This document shows positions 1-6,466 of a DNA stretch of 64,000 nt, in pieces. Every line of letters starts with the position of its first letter. Position 1 is the first letter of the stretch. Below the pieces are notes generated by a model. The model was not told the DNA's origin. It did no database searches and saw only the letters and a list, made by a program, of their open reading frames with translations. Source of the stretch: SIG565 sp045540055 (GTDB lineage: Bacteria; Bacillota; Clostridia; Oscillospirales; Acutalibacteraceae); the NCBI GenBank assembly GCA_045540055.1, contig JAZQGO010000025.1, forward strand, positions 11,121 to 75,120, given 5' to 3'. Position numbers and translations under genes: made by a program.

Positions 1-287
1 TTTTCTTTCACGTTGTTTTCCCAATTTTAAAGCCAACCACCGTAACGGTGGCAATACTCAACGCAATGTGGATATGGAACGACTACCTGTTGCCCTATCT
101 TGTAATCGGCACAGACTATAAAACGCTACCAATTGCCGTACAATACCTTAAGGGCGGCTACGGCTCGGTTGACATGGGCGCCATGATGGCGGTGTTGGTA
201 TTATCTATAATTCCCGTCGTTGTCTTTTATCTCTTCTCACAAAAATATATCATCAGCGGTGTTGCCGCCGGCGCAGTTAAAGGCTAA
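1..287 (+). CDS. Carbohydrate ABC transporter permease, C-terminal part (partial)
   Basis: This is the C-terminal end of a membrane permease of a binding-protein-dependent sugar importer (MalG/MsmG-like). The frame is open from base 3, so the gene starts before the window. The visible residues include LKPTTVTVAILNAMWIWNDY, typical of the last cytoplasmic loop and transmembrane helices of this family, then PVVVFYLFSQKYIISGVAAGAVKG at the C terminus, where QKYIxxGxxxGAVKG is the family's usual ending. The substrate cannot be read from this fragment; the ATPase and binding protein are not in the window. A strong terminator follows directly. Confidence 0.85.
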   Translation, partial: FFHVVFPILKPTTVTVAILNAMWIWNDYLLPYLVIGTDYKTLPIAVQYLKGGYGSVDMGAMMAVLVLSIIPVVVFYLFSQKYIISGVAAGAVKG

Positions 288-322
288 AAAAATCCCTTGA
301 GAAAATTCTCAAGGGATTTTTA
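287..322 (+). terminator. Intrinsic terminator after the ABC permease
   Basis: A perfect inverted repeat (arms about 289-303 and 306-320, AAAATCCCTTGAG and its complement) followed by T residues. It ends the permease transcript. The A-rich side could also stop the leftward sugar-transferase transcript, so it may act in both directions. Confidence 0.85.
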
Positions 323-342
323 AAAAACCTTTATCATGTTTC

Positions 343-492
343 TTACCGAAGAACTTCGCCATAATAAGTCTTATCACCTTTAAATCTAATAGACTCCTTT
401 TCGTACGCCTCGACATGAAGCGACAGATATATTTCATCCTGTGGCATCTCATACGGCTTATGGGCAACAACAATAATCTTAATATCTATTAT
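343..492 (-). pseudogene. Remnant of a DUF4422 glycosyltransferase-like gene (N-terminal piece)
   Basis: Directly after the sugar-transferase stop codon, in the same frame, the minus strand reads IIDIKIIVVAHKPYEM, then PQDEIYLSLHVEA, and stops after about 49 codons at 343. DUF4422 proteins, common in capsule and exopolysaccharide clusters, begin with a D-I-K-I-I-V-A-T-H-K-x-Y-x-M-P-x-D-x-x-Y-L-P-L-H-V-G pattern that this matches closely. There is no ATG or GTG; the first candidates are ATA or ATT codons. About 80% of a normal DUF4422 domain (some 200 or more residues) is missing. I infer a decayed gene that once followed the sugar transferase in an exopolysaccharide operon. Confidence 0.6.
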
Positions 493-1161
493 TTATTCGG
501 CGCCTTCCTTTTTGAAAACCTTATAAAATGTTTTAAAAATAATGCCGAAATCTAAGGCTAAGTTTCTTGTGCGGCAATAATACTTATCCATCTTAAGTCG
601 TGTTTCGAAATCGGTATTGCTTCTGCCGTTAACCTGCCAGAAGCCCGTAATGCCGGGTTTGACCTTGATAATAGTATCGTAATATTCGCCCATCTCATCC
701 TTTTCTTTAAGAAGATAAGGACGAGGTCCTACAAGCGATAATCTGCCCGCCAGAACATCAAAAAACTGCGGCAGCTCATCAATTGAATAACGCCTTATAA
801 CCCTGCCGACCTTGGTAATTCTCGGGTCGTCCTTGAGTTTTTTGTAGATACGATATTCTTCGGCCCTTTGTTTATCCTCTTTTAGAAGCTTTTCAAGAAC
901 CTCGTCGGCATCTACAACCATTGAGCGTATTTTGTGTATTTGTATGGGCTTGCCGTTCTTGCCGATTCGGGTTTGCTTAAACATAAGCTTATCCTTATCG
1001 CCCGTAACGAAAAAGGCGATTTTAACAAAAAATATAATGATAAGTGCAAAAACAGCGCCAACAATAGCGCCTAATATATCTATAAATCGTTTTATAAACA
1101 AAAAGGCCTTGGGTGAATAAACCTCGTTTGTGGTCACGCCCGACTCATTATTATTATTCAT
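493..1161 (-). CDS. Undecaprenyl-phosphate sugar-phosphate transferase (bacterial sugar transferase family)
   Basis: A priming enzyme of exopolysaccharide or capsule synthesis that transfers a sugar-1-phosphate to the lipid carrier at the membrane (PF02397, WcaJ/EpsL-like). The 222-residue protein has one N-terminal membrane helix (about residues 20-50), then the KQTRIGKNGKPIQIHKIRSM block, the DDPRITKVGRVIRRYSIDELPQ block, and LSLVGPRPYL with GITGFWQVNGRS, all hallmark motifs. It is a short form without the extra N-terminal helices of WbaP. The ATG at 1161 is chosen because GGGGA lies about 8 bases upstream; an in-frame GTG at 1185 is the alternative. A consensus promoter lies at 1227-1255. 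No other intact glycan genes are nearby, so its acceptor pathway must lie elsewhere or has been lost. Confidence 0.88.
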   Translation of the reverse strand: MNNNNESGVTTNEVYSPKAFLFIKRFIDILGAIVGAVFALIIIFFVKIAFFVTGDKDKLMFKQTRIGKNGKPIQIHKIRSMVVDADEVLEKLLKEDKQRAEEYRIYKKLKDDPRITKVGRVIRRYSIDELPQFFDVLAGRLSLVGPRPYLLKEKDEMGEYYDTIIKVKPGITGFWQVNGRSNTDFETRLKMDKYYCRTRNLALDFGIIFKTFYKVFKKEGAE

Positions 1162-1226
1162 CAGATATCCCCAATCATTCGGCACCTGCGTGTCAAAAAA
1201 TACTTATTATTAGTATTTGTGTATCA

Positions 1227-1255
1227 ATTATATTAAATTCTTTCGCATTTGTCAA
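1227..1255 (-). promoter_or_regulatory. SigA-type promoter of the sugar transferase
   Basis: TTGACA (1250-1255) and TATAAT (1227-1232) on the minus strand with exactly 17 bases between, a full consensus match. Confidence 0.75.
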
Positions 1256-1289
1256 ATTTATTACAAAATAGTATTTTTTAACAGTTCGT

Positions 1290-1318
1290 TTGGCTTATCC
1301 ATATCGCTTTGATATACT
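1290..1318 (+). promoter_or_regulatory. Putative promoter of the SGNH remnant
   Basis: TTGGCT (1290-1295), a 17-base spacer and TATACT (1313-1318), 20 bases before the ATG of the SGNH remnant. A ribosome binding site (GTGAGGTG) lies between. The expression signals look intact even though the gene is not. Confidence 0.45.
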
Positions 1319-1337
1319 TTTTTGTGAGGTGTTTTAT

Positions 1338-1621
1338 ATGAATTTAAACGATTTTTATACCTGTGATGAAAACCAAAAACCGCTTGGAAAGGTAGCCGTT
1401 GACGGTGGCTTCTGCGGCGTTTCCAGGACAATCGCCGTTGTTGGTGACAGTATGTCGTCGGGCGAATTTCAATCCTATGATGCAGAGAGTAAGGCGGGTA
1501 TTAGTTAATCGGCAAAATTATCGCGCCATACATAGACTATATCGTACGTCACACTATGGACGATTTCAGACAGGTCGGCTTTATCGGCACCCCGTATTAT
1601 AATACGAATTATGAAAAATAA
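1338..1621 (+). pseudogene. SGNH/GDSL hydrolase with its middle deleted
   Basis: The first 56 codons (1338-1508) look like the start of a clostridial SGNH/GDSL hydrolase: LNDFYTCDENQKPLGK, then IAVVGDSMSSGEFQS, where GDSxSSGE is block I with the nucleophile serine. The frame then stops. Immediately after, in another frame (1508-1621), the sequence encodes IGKIIAPYIDYIVRHTMDDF and RQVGFIGTPYYNTNYEK, which looks like the C-terminal end of the same family. Blocks II-V, including the catalytic DxxH region, are absent, so roughly 150-200 internal residues appear to be lost together with the frame. I recognise the family from memory; a protein search would settle it. Confidence 0.65.
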
Positions 1622-1733
1622 GCAATAAATATCCACCCGCATAGCGGGTGGTATTTCATTTTCGGGCATAGCCCTAAACGATACTGGCTACGCACAAGTG
1701 CGTTTTTTGATTGGCCTGCCAGCCATGCAACGT

Positions 1734-2204
1734 TTACTTACTACCCATAAATGGGTCCCGCGGGTCGAAAAGACTTAATTGGTCACTTTCTTTATCGTGC
1801 TTTAATTGATTTGAAATATATTCCTTTATTGCTTTCGTATTTTTACCCGCGGTATCTACGTAATATCCCTTACACCAAAATTCGCGGTTTCGATATGCAA
1901 ACTTTATATTGCCCCACTTTTGAAAAATCATTAGTGCGCTCTTTCCTTTTAAATATCCCATAAATCCCGAAACGCTCATTTTGGGTGGGATACTCACCAG
2001 CATATGAATATGGTCTGGGCACACTTCTCCTTCTACTATTTCCACACCTTTCCATTCGCAAAGTTTTCGCAATATTTCTCTTATCTCTAACCGTTTATCT
2101 TCGTAAAATACTTTTCGTCTGTACTTTGGAGCAAACACTATGTGATACTTGCAATTCCATTTTGAGTGTGCTAAACTATTTGTACTGATTTCTTCTTTTT
2201 TCAT
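1734..2204 (-). CDS. tnpA: IS200-type Y1 (HUH) transposase TnpA
   Basis: A 156-residue single-strand DNA transposase of the IS200/IS605 family. The N-terminal SKWNCKYHIVFAPKYRRKVF block is a family signature. CPDHIHMLVSIPP carries the HUH metal-binding pair (HIH), and FWCKGYYVDTAGKN contains the catalytic tyrosine on the C-terminal helix. The length is full for the family and the frame is unbroken, so the enzyme is probably active. ATG at 2204 is preceded by GAGG, which lies inside an inverted repeat that could hide it (see 2211-2270). No TnpB partner is present. Confidence 0.95.
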   Translation of the reverse strand: MKKEEISTNSLAHSKWNCKYHIVFAPKYRRKVFYEDKRLEIREILRKLCEWKGVEIVEGEVCPDHIHMLVSIPPKMSVSGFMGYLKGKSALMIFQKWGNIKFAYRNREFWCKGYYVDTAGKNTKAIKEYISNQLKHDKESDQLSLFDPRDPFMGSK

Positions 2205-2210
2205 TTTTTA

Positions 2211-2270
2211 TCCTCGGTTTGTGTTTTGAATTGACTGGCAGGTCTTTTCAATATTACCACAAACGGAGGA
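2211..2270 (-). promoter_or_regulatory. tnpA leader structure sequestering the ribosome binding site
   Basis: On the minus strand TCCTCCGTTTGTGG (2257-2270) can pair with ACACAAACCGAGGA (2211-2224), 12 of 14 positions. The second arm contains the GAGG ribosome binding site of tnpA. Repression of IS200 transposase translation by a 5' leader structure is known in Salmonella; this looks like the same logic with different bases. Confidence 0.55.
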
Positions 2271-2330
2271 TTTTCTCATCGGTTAACCTCTTTTGAACCA
2301 CGCGACTATCGCGTGGTTTTCGTTATACAA

Positions 2331-2358
2331 GAAAAAGGCGTACACAGTACGCCTTTTG
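2331..2358 (-). terminator. murC terminator
   Basis: An 11-bp perfect stem (AAAAGGCGTAC / GTACGCCTTTT, arms 2333-2343 and 2347-2357) three bases after the murC stop. Its minus-strand U-tract TTTTTC runs straight into the left end of the IS element at 2330. Confidence 0.85.
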
Positions 2359-2359
2359 T

Positions 2360-3736
2360 TTATTTACCTAATTTTTCCTGAACAATATGTGCCGCTTTAT
2401 AAATATCGCCGCCGCCCATTGTAATAACCAAATCGCCTTCCTCGGCGGTGTTTATAATTTCATCGGCTACCTGCTCGAAGGTGTCACGACATACAGCATC
2501 ATCTAATTTGCAGGCAATATCATCTGATGAAATGCCGTAGGTATTCACCTCACGCGAGCCCATAATCGGCATTAAAATAACCTTATCGGCAATTTTTAAC
2601 GACTCAATAAACTCATCGAGCAACAACGCAGTACGTGAAAATGTAAAGGGTTGGAACACCGCAATAACTCTCTTATAATCGAGTGTCTTTGCCGCCGAAA
2701 GTGTTGCTTTAATTTCGGTGGGATGATGAGCATAGTCGTCAGCCAGCACAAAGCCGTTATATTCGCCCAAAAACTCAAAGCGTCTGCCCGCACCCGTAAA
2801 CTGCTCGAGCGCGCTTTTAATACCCTCAGGGGCAACGCCCATATAGTCGGCAACCGCTATTGCCGCAAGTCCGTTAAGGACATTATGGTATCCAGGTATG
2901 TGCATTTCTATATTTACTAACTTTTTATCGCCCTTAAAAACGTCAAAGGCATATCCAAATTTTGACTGCTTTAGATTATCGGCATAGTAATCGTTAGATT
3001 TATTAAGACCGAAGGTAATAATTTTTGCATCAATATTCTCCGCCGCCTTTTTAACAAGCATATCATCGCCGTTAATAAAGGCGATTTTAGACATAGCGAT
3101 AAACTTATGAAAGGATAACACAAGATTATCCATCGTCTTAAAATAATCTAAATGGTCGTTATCAATATTAAGTAAAACCGAAACATCGGGCGACATTTGT
3201 AGGAAGGTATCAACAAACTCACAGGCCTCACAAACCATATTCTCGGTCTGCCCCGTTCTGCCGTTAGAGTTAATTATGGGTAGCTTACCACCAATAACAG
3301 CTGTGGGGTCTAACTTGTTTAAATACAAAATTTGTGTTATCATAGAGGTGGTAGAGGTTTTACCGTGGGTACCGCACACACCTATAACGTTGTCGTACAT
3401 ACGTGTAAGTGCACCAAGCAGGTGCGAACGTTCCATCGTAGGTATGCCATTTTCTTTGGCAAAAATGATCTCGGGATTATCCTGCGAGATAGCCGCAGAA
3501 TACACCACCAATTCGGCACCCTTAACGTTTTCGGCACTATGACCCATATAAACCGTAATACCCAATGCCTTTACCCTTTTTAACGGGTCGCTTATATTAT
3601 TATCAGAGCCGGTTAGTATATAGCCCTTTGAATGAAGTATCTCGGCAAGCGGACACATACCCGAGCCGCCGATACCAATCATATGAACCCGTTTTACATT
3701 TTGAATTATTTTATCTTCCTCGCGTAACTGTTTCAT
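2360..3736 (-). CDS. murC: UDP-N-acetylmuramate--L-alanine ligase
   Basis: MurC adds L-alanine to UDP-MurNAc, the first amino-acid step of cytoplasmic peptidoglycan precursor synthesis, using ATP. The 458-residue protein has the UDP-binding HMIGIGGSGMCPLAEIL near the N terminus, the ATP loop GVCGTHGKTSTTSM, and FVLADDYAHHPTEIKAT in the C-terminal domain, all diagnostic for MurC over the other Mur ligases. ATG at 3736 follows AAGGGG at proper spacing; the longer open frame to 3778 adds residues with no ribosome binding site. The gene stands alone and is divergent from cca, with a terminator just behind it. Length is normal. Confidence 0.95.
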   Translation of the reverse strand: MKQLREEDKIIQNVKRVHMIGIGGSGMCPLAEILHSKGYILTGSDNNISDPLKRVKALGITVYMGHSAENVKGAELVVYSAAISQDNPEIIFAKENGIPTMERSHLLGALTRMYDNVIGVCGTHGKTSTTSMITQILYLNKLDPTAVIGGKLPIINSNGRTGQTENMVCEACEFVDTFLQMSPDVSVLLNIDNDHLDYFKTMDNLVLSFHKFIAMSKIAFINGDDMLVKKAAENIDAKIITFGLNKSNDYYADNLKQSKFGYAFDVFKGDKKLVNIEMHIPGYHNVLNGLAAIAVADYMGVAPEGIKSALEQFTGAGRRFEFLGEYNGFVLADDYAHHPTEIKATLSAAKTLDYKRVIAVFQPFTFSRTALLLDEFIESLKIADKVILMPIMGSREVNTYGISSDDIACKLDDAVCRDTFEQVADEIINTAEEGDLVITMGGGDIYKAAHIVQEKLGK

Positions 3737-3822
3737 AAATAAGCCCCTTACAAATTTTACAATTCTATTATATTGCAAAACGATTGAAAAATAAACAACT
3801 ATTTTATTTAATGAGGAAAAAA

Positions 3823-4986
3823 ATGTATATTTTACCCGAATATGTACGAAATATTATTAAAAGACTTGAAGAAAACGGTCACGAGGCATATATTGTCGGT
3901 GGCTCTGTTCGTGATTTACTGCTTGGTATAACACCGCACGACTACGATATAACTACCTCCTGCAAGCCTGATGAGGTTTGCGCTTTGTTTGAAAAAACAG
4001 TTCAAACGGGTATCAAGCACGGCACCGTAACGGTAGTCACCGACTGCGGCAATGTAGAGGTCACCACCTACCGACTCGACGGCGAATATATAAACCACCG
4101 TTCACCCGAAGAAGTAAGCTTTGTTTCGCGTCTTGAGTGCGATTTAGCTCGCCGCGACTTCACAATTAACGCTATGGCATATAATGAAAAAGACGGCTTA
4201 GTTGATTTATTTGGCGGCAGAGATGATTTGCAAAATAAGGTCATTCGCGCTGTTGGTGACGCTGACAGTCGTTTTAAAGAGGATGCTTTAAGAATTCTGC
4301 GTGCCGTACGCTTTGCCGCAAGGCTTGGCTTTGAGATTAAAAAGAGTACCCTTGACGGTATTTATAAAAATATTTATCTTTTAAAGGACATAAGCGCCGA
4401 GCGTATATTTTCAGAGCTTATACAGATTTTGGCAACCGACAGCCCCGAGCAAATCGCTATTATATGTGACGGCGGCGGTTTAAAGCACCTGAACATTGAA
4501 AAAATAGACACGCCTGCCCTCTTAGGCCGTCTTGATAACAGTGTTAATTTGCGCTTTTACGCCTTTTGTAAGCTGTGTGGTGCCGATTGCGAGCAGCTTT
4601 GCCGTCTTCTTAAAACCGATAATGCCCTTAAAAAATACTGTTCGAATTTAGAATATGCAAGCGGCATTTCTAAAAATCCCACAAAAACCGATATTAAACT
4701 GATGCTAAGGAAATTATCGGTACAGCAGGTAAACGATTATTTGAATTTTATTAAGGTGTTTTACTTGACCGATATTAAGCAGAGTGAAAAACTTCTCGAA
4801 GAAATCATAGGCAATAACGAAGCCTATCTTATAAAACATTTAGTGGTTGACGGCTCATATCTTTTAAGGCTTGGATACCGAGAAAGCACAATCGGTGAAA
4901 TTCTTGAAGGGCTTTTGAATGTGGTAATTCACGATAATGGCCTTAATACAAAAGAAAAACTGACCGAACTAATCAAAAAAATGTAA
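3823..4986 (+). CDS. cca: CCA-adding tRNA nucleotidyltransferase
   Basis: Adds or repairs the 3' CCA of tRNAs using CTP and ATP. The 387-residue protein is class II: YIVGGSVRDLLLG (about 24-35) is the nucleotide-binding G-loop, HDYDITTS (about 39-45) carries the two metal-binding aspartates (DxD), and LARRDFTINAMAY follows with the conserved RRD. The C-terminal half is helical, like the tRNA-binding neck, body and tail. ATG at 3823 is preceded by GAGGA; a TTG at 3784 opens the same frame earlier but lacks a ribosome binding site. It is followed by a terminator and the spoVF pair. Substrate specificity (CCA-adding or A-adding only) cannot be told by eye. Confidence 0.92.
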   Translation: MYILPEYVRNIIKRLEENGHEAYIVGGSVRDLLLGITPHDYDITTSCKPDEVCALFEKTVQTGIKHGTVTVVTDCGNVEVTTYRLDGEYINHRSPEEVSFVSRLECDLARRDFTINAMAYNEKDGLVDLFGGRDDLQNKVIRAVGDADSRFKEDALRILRAVRFAARLGFEIKKSTLDGIYKNIYLLKDISAERIFSELIQILATDSPEQIAIICDGGGLKHLNIEKIDTPALLGRLDNSVNLRFYAFCKLCGADCEQLCRLLKTDNALKKYCSNLEYASGISKNPTKTDIKLMLRKLSVQQVNDYLNFIKVFYLTDIKQSEKLLEEIIGNNEAYLIKHLVVDGSYLLRLGYRESTIGEILEGLLNVVIHDNGLNTKEKLTELIKKM

Positions 4987-4999
4987 CCCAAAATACGAC

Positions 5000-5040
5000 G
5001 CGTCATAAAATGTAGTATAGCATTTTATGACGCTTTGTTT
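5000..5040 (+). terminator. Terminator after cca
   Basis: A perfect 13-bp stem GCGTCATAAAATG / CATTTTATGACGC (5000-5012 and 5021-5033) with a TTTGTTT tail, ending the cca transcript just before spoVFA. Confidence 0.8.
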
Positions 5041-5042
5041 GT

Positions 5043-5843
5043 GTGGTGAATATATTGAATATACTGATTATCGGCGGCGATAACCGCCAAAAAATCTTAA
5101 GTGAGAACCTAAAAAAAGCAGGACATATTACCGAGCATATTACACAGAGAAATCAGTTGAATTCAGACTTCAATGAATTTCAATGTATAGTATTCCCCTA
5201 TCCTACAACCAAGGATGGAATGACGGTAAACAATACGCTGAGTACTGATAAGATTTTTATTTCGGAAATAGTAAAGAAAATCGGACGTCAAAAGGTTTTA
5301 TGCGGCAACTACAGCTTTGTTAATATAGAATACATTGACTATGGTAAAAATGATGAACTGACCTTTCTTAATGCCGTACCAACCGCAGAGGGTGCTATAG
5401 AACTCGCCATCAAAAATACACCACATACTATCTGGAAAAGTAATTGTCTGGTTGTCGGCAACGGTAAATGCGGCAAAATTTTAGCCGACCGACTGTCAGG
5501 TCTTAAGGCGAATGTTACGGTGTCGGCACGCAAGAATGTGGACTTTGCATATATCGACGCTTGTGGATATAACTTTATTAACACATATGAAATTGCCAAA
5601 ACTGCCAATTTATACGATATAATTTTCAATACGGTTGATACGCTTGTAATTGACGAACGGGTGCTTAAAAACTGTAAAAAAAGCTGTCTGTTGATCGAGC
5701 TTGCCTCAGCCCCATACGGAATTGATTTTGATGCAGCCGAAAAATCAGGTCTTGAGGTAATTAACGCACCCGGACTGCCGGGTAAGATTGCACCCAAAAC
5801 GGCGGCAGACATACTTACTAACACCATTCTTAAACTTATTTAA
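5043..5843 (+). CDS. spoVFA: Dipicolinate synthase subunit A
   Basis: DpaA/SpoVFA works with SpoVFB to oxidise dihydrodipicolinate to dipicolinic acid in the mother cell; the product fills the spore core and gives heat resistance. The protein of about 266 residues has an N-terminal ILIIGGDNRQ segment, a central Rossmann motif LVVGNGKCGKILADRL (about 135-151), and the C-terminal ELASAPYGIDFDAAEKSGL and NAPGLPGKIAPKTAADIL segments typical of this subunit. The start is uncertain: GTG codons at 5043 and 5046 have no ribosome binding site, whereas TTG at 5055 has GGTG just upstream. It is followed 17 bases later by spoVFB. The pair is strong evidence for an endospore former. Confidence 0.93.
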   Translation: MVNILNILIIGGDNRQKILSENLKKAGHITEHITQRNQLNSDFNEFQCIVFPYPTTKDGMTVNNTLSTDKIFISEIVKKIGRQKVLCGNYSFVNIEYIDYGKNDELTFLNAVPTAEGAIELAIKNTPHTIWKSNCLVVGNGKCGKILADRLSGLKANVTVSARKNVDFAYIDACGYNFINTYEIAKTANLYDIIFNTVDTLVIDERVLKNCKKSCLLIELASAPYGIDFDAAEKSGLEVINAPGLPGKIAPKTAADILTNTILKLI

Positions 5844-5860
5844 ATAAAGAGGAGATATAT

Positions 5861-6439
5861 ATGCATGGAATAACGGCCGGATACGCCTTGTGCGGCTCCT
5901 TTTGCACCATAGCAGAATCAGTTAAACAAATTGAAACACTTAAAAACAGCAAAATCAATGTTATACCGATTATGTCGGAAATAGTATATAATACCGATAA
6001 CCGTTTTAATAAGGCCGACGAACTAAGAGAAAAGGTTAAATCCCTTACAGGAAATCAAATAATTCATACAATAACCGGTGCAGAGCCTATAGGTCCTAAG
6101 AAACTTCTTGATATACTCATAGTATCCCCCTGCACAGGTAACACACTTGCAAAAATCGCAAACGGAATTACCGACTCGTCGGTTACTATGGCTATAAAGG
6201 CACACCTGCGTAACAATCGCCCCGTGATTTTGGCAATTGCCACAAATGATGCTCTCGGCGGCTCGGCGGTAAATATCGGTAAGCTACTGAACACAAAAAA
6301 CATCTACTTTGTTCCCTTCGGTCAAGATGACCCACAGGGTAAAAACAACTCACTGATTGCCGATTTTGACAAAACCCTCGAAACCGTTTTTGCGGCAATG
6401 AGCGGCGAGCAGCTACAACCTATTCTTATAAACAAATAA
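5861..6439 (+). CDS. spoVFB: Dipicolinate synthase subunit B (flavoprotein)
   Basis: The second subunit of dipicolinate synthase, a 192-residue flavoprotein-like protein of the same fold as phosphopantothenoylcysteine decarboxylase. Motifs: ITAGYALCGSFCTIAE at the N terminus, LDILIVSPCTGNTLAKIANG in the middle (SPxTGNTxAK is the flavin-phosphate site), and the C-terminal YFVPFGQDDPQGKNNSLIAD. ATG at 5861 follows AGAGGAG. It forms an operon with spoVFA and is expected to be transcribed in the mother cell late in sporulation; I could not identify a convincing sigma-K promoter. A bidirectional terminator separates it from addA. Confidence 0.95.
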   Translation: MHGITAGYALCGSFCTIAESVKQIETLKNSKINVIPIMSEIVYNTDNRFNKADELREKVKSLTGNQIIHTITGAEPIGPKKLLDILIVSPCTGNTLAKIANGITDSSVTMAIKAHLRNNRPVILAIATNDALGGSAVNIGKLLNTKNIYFVPFGQDDPQGKNNSLIADFDKTLETVFAAMSGEQLQPILINK

Positions 6440-6466
6440 AAGGAGTGCGGTGCACTCCTTTTATTT
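6438..6466. terminator. Bidirectional terminator between spoVFB and addA
   Basis: An 11-bp perfect stem AAAAGGAGTGC / GCACTCCTTTT (6438-6448 and 6452-6462) between two converging genes, with T-rich sequence on both exits. Confidence 0.85.

Larger units (their letters stand above)
1622..2330 (-). mobile_element. IS200/IS605-family insertion sequence, complete copy
   Basis: An element of about 0.7 kb carrying only a Y1 transposase, the usual IS200 layout. The left end starts at 2330 (TTGTATAACG on the minus strand). It is fixed by comparison with the copy at the window end: 114 identical bases (2217-2330 against 63887-64000), with identity breaking exactly there. A subterminal hairpin AACCACGCGATAGTCGCGTGG lies just inside the left end and a second one, CCACCCGC-TAT-GCGGGTGG (1633-1651), near the right end. 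The exact right end (1622-1632) cannot be fixed from one copy. No target duplication is expected for this family. Confidence 0.85.

Noticed and set aside
1751..2188. Open frames antisense to tnpA
   Set aside because: No family resemblance or start signals; they mirror the transposase codons.
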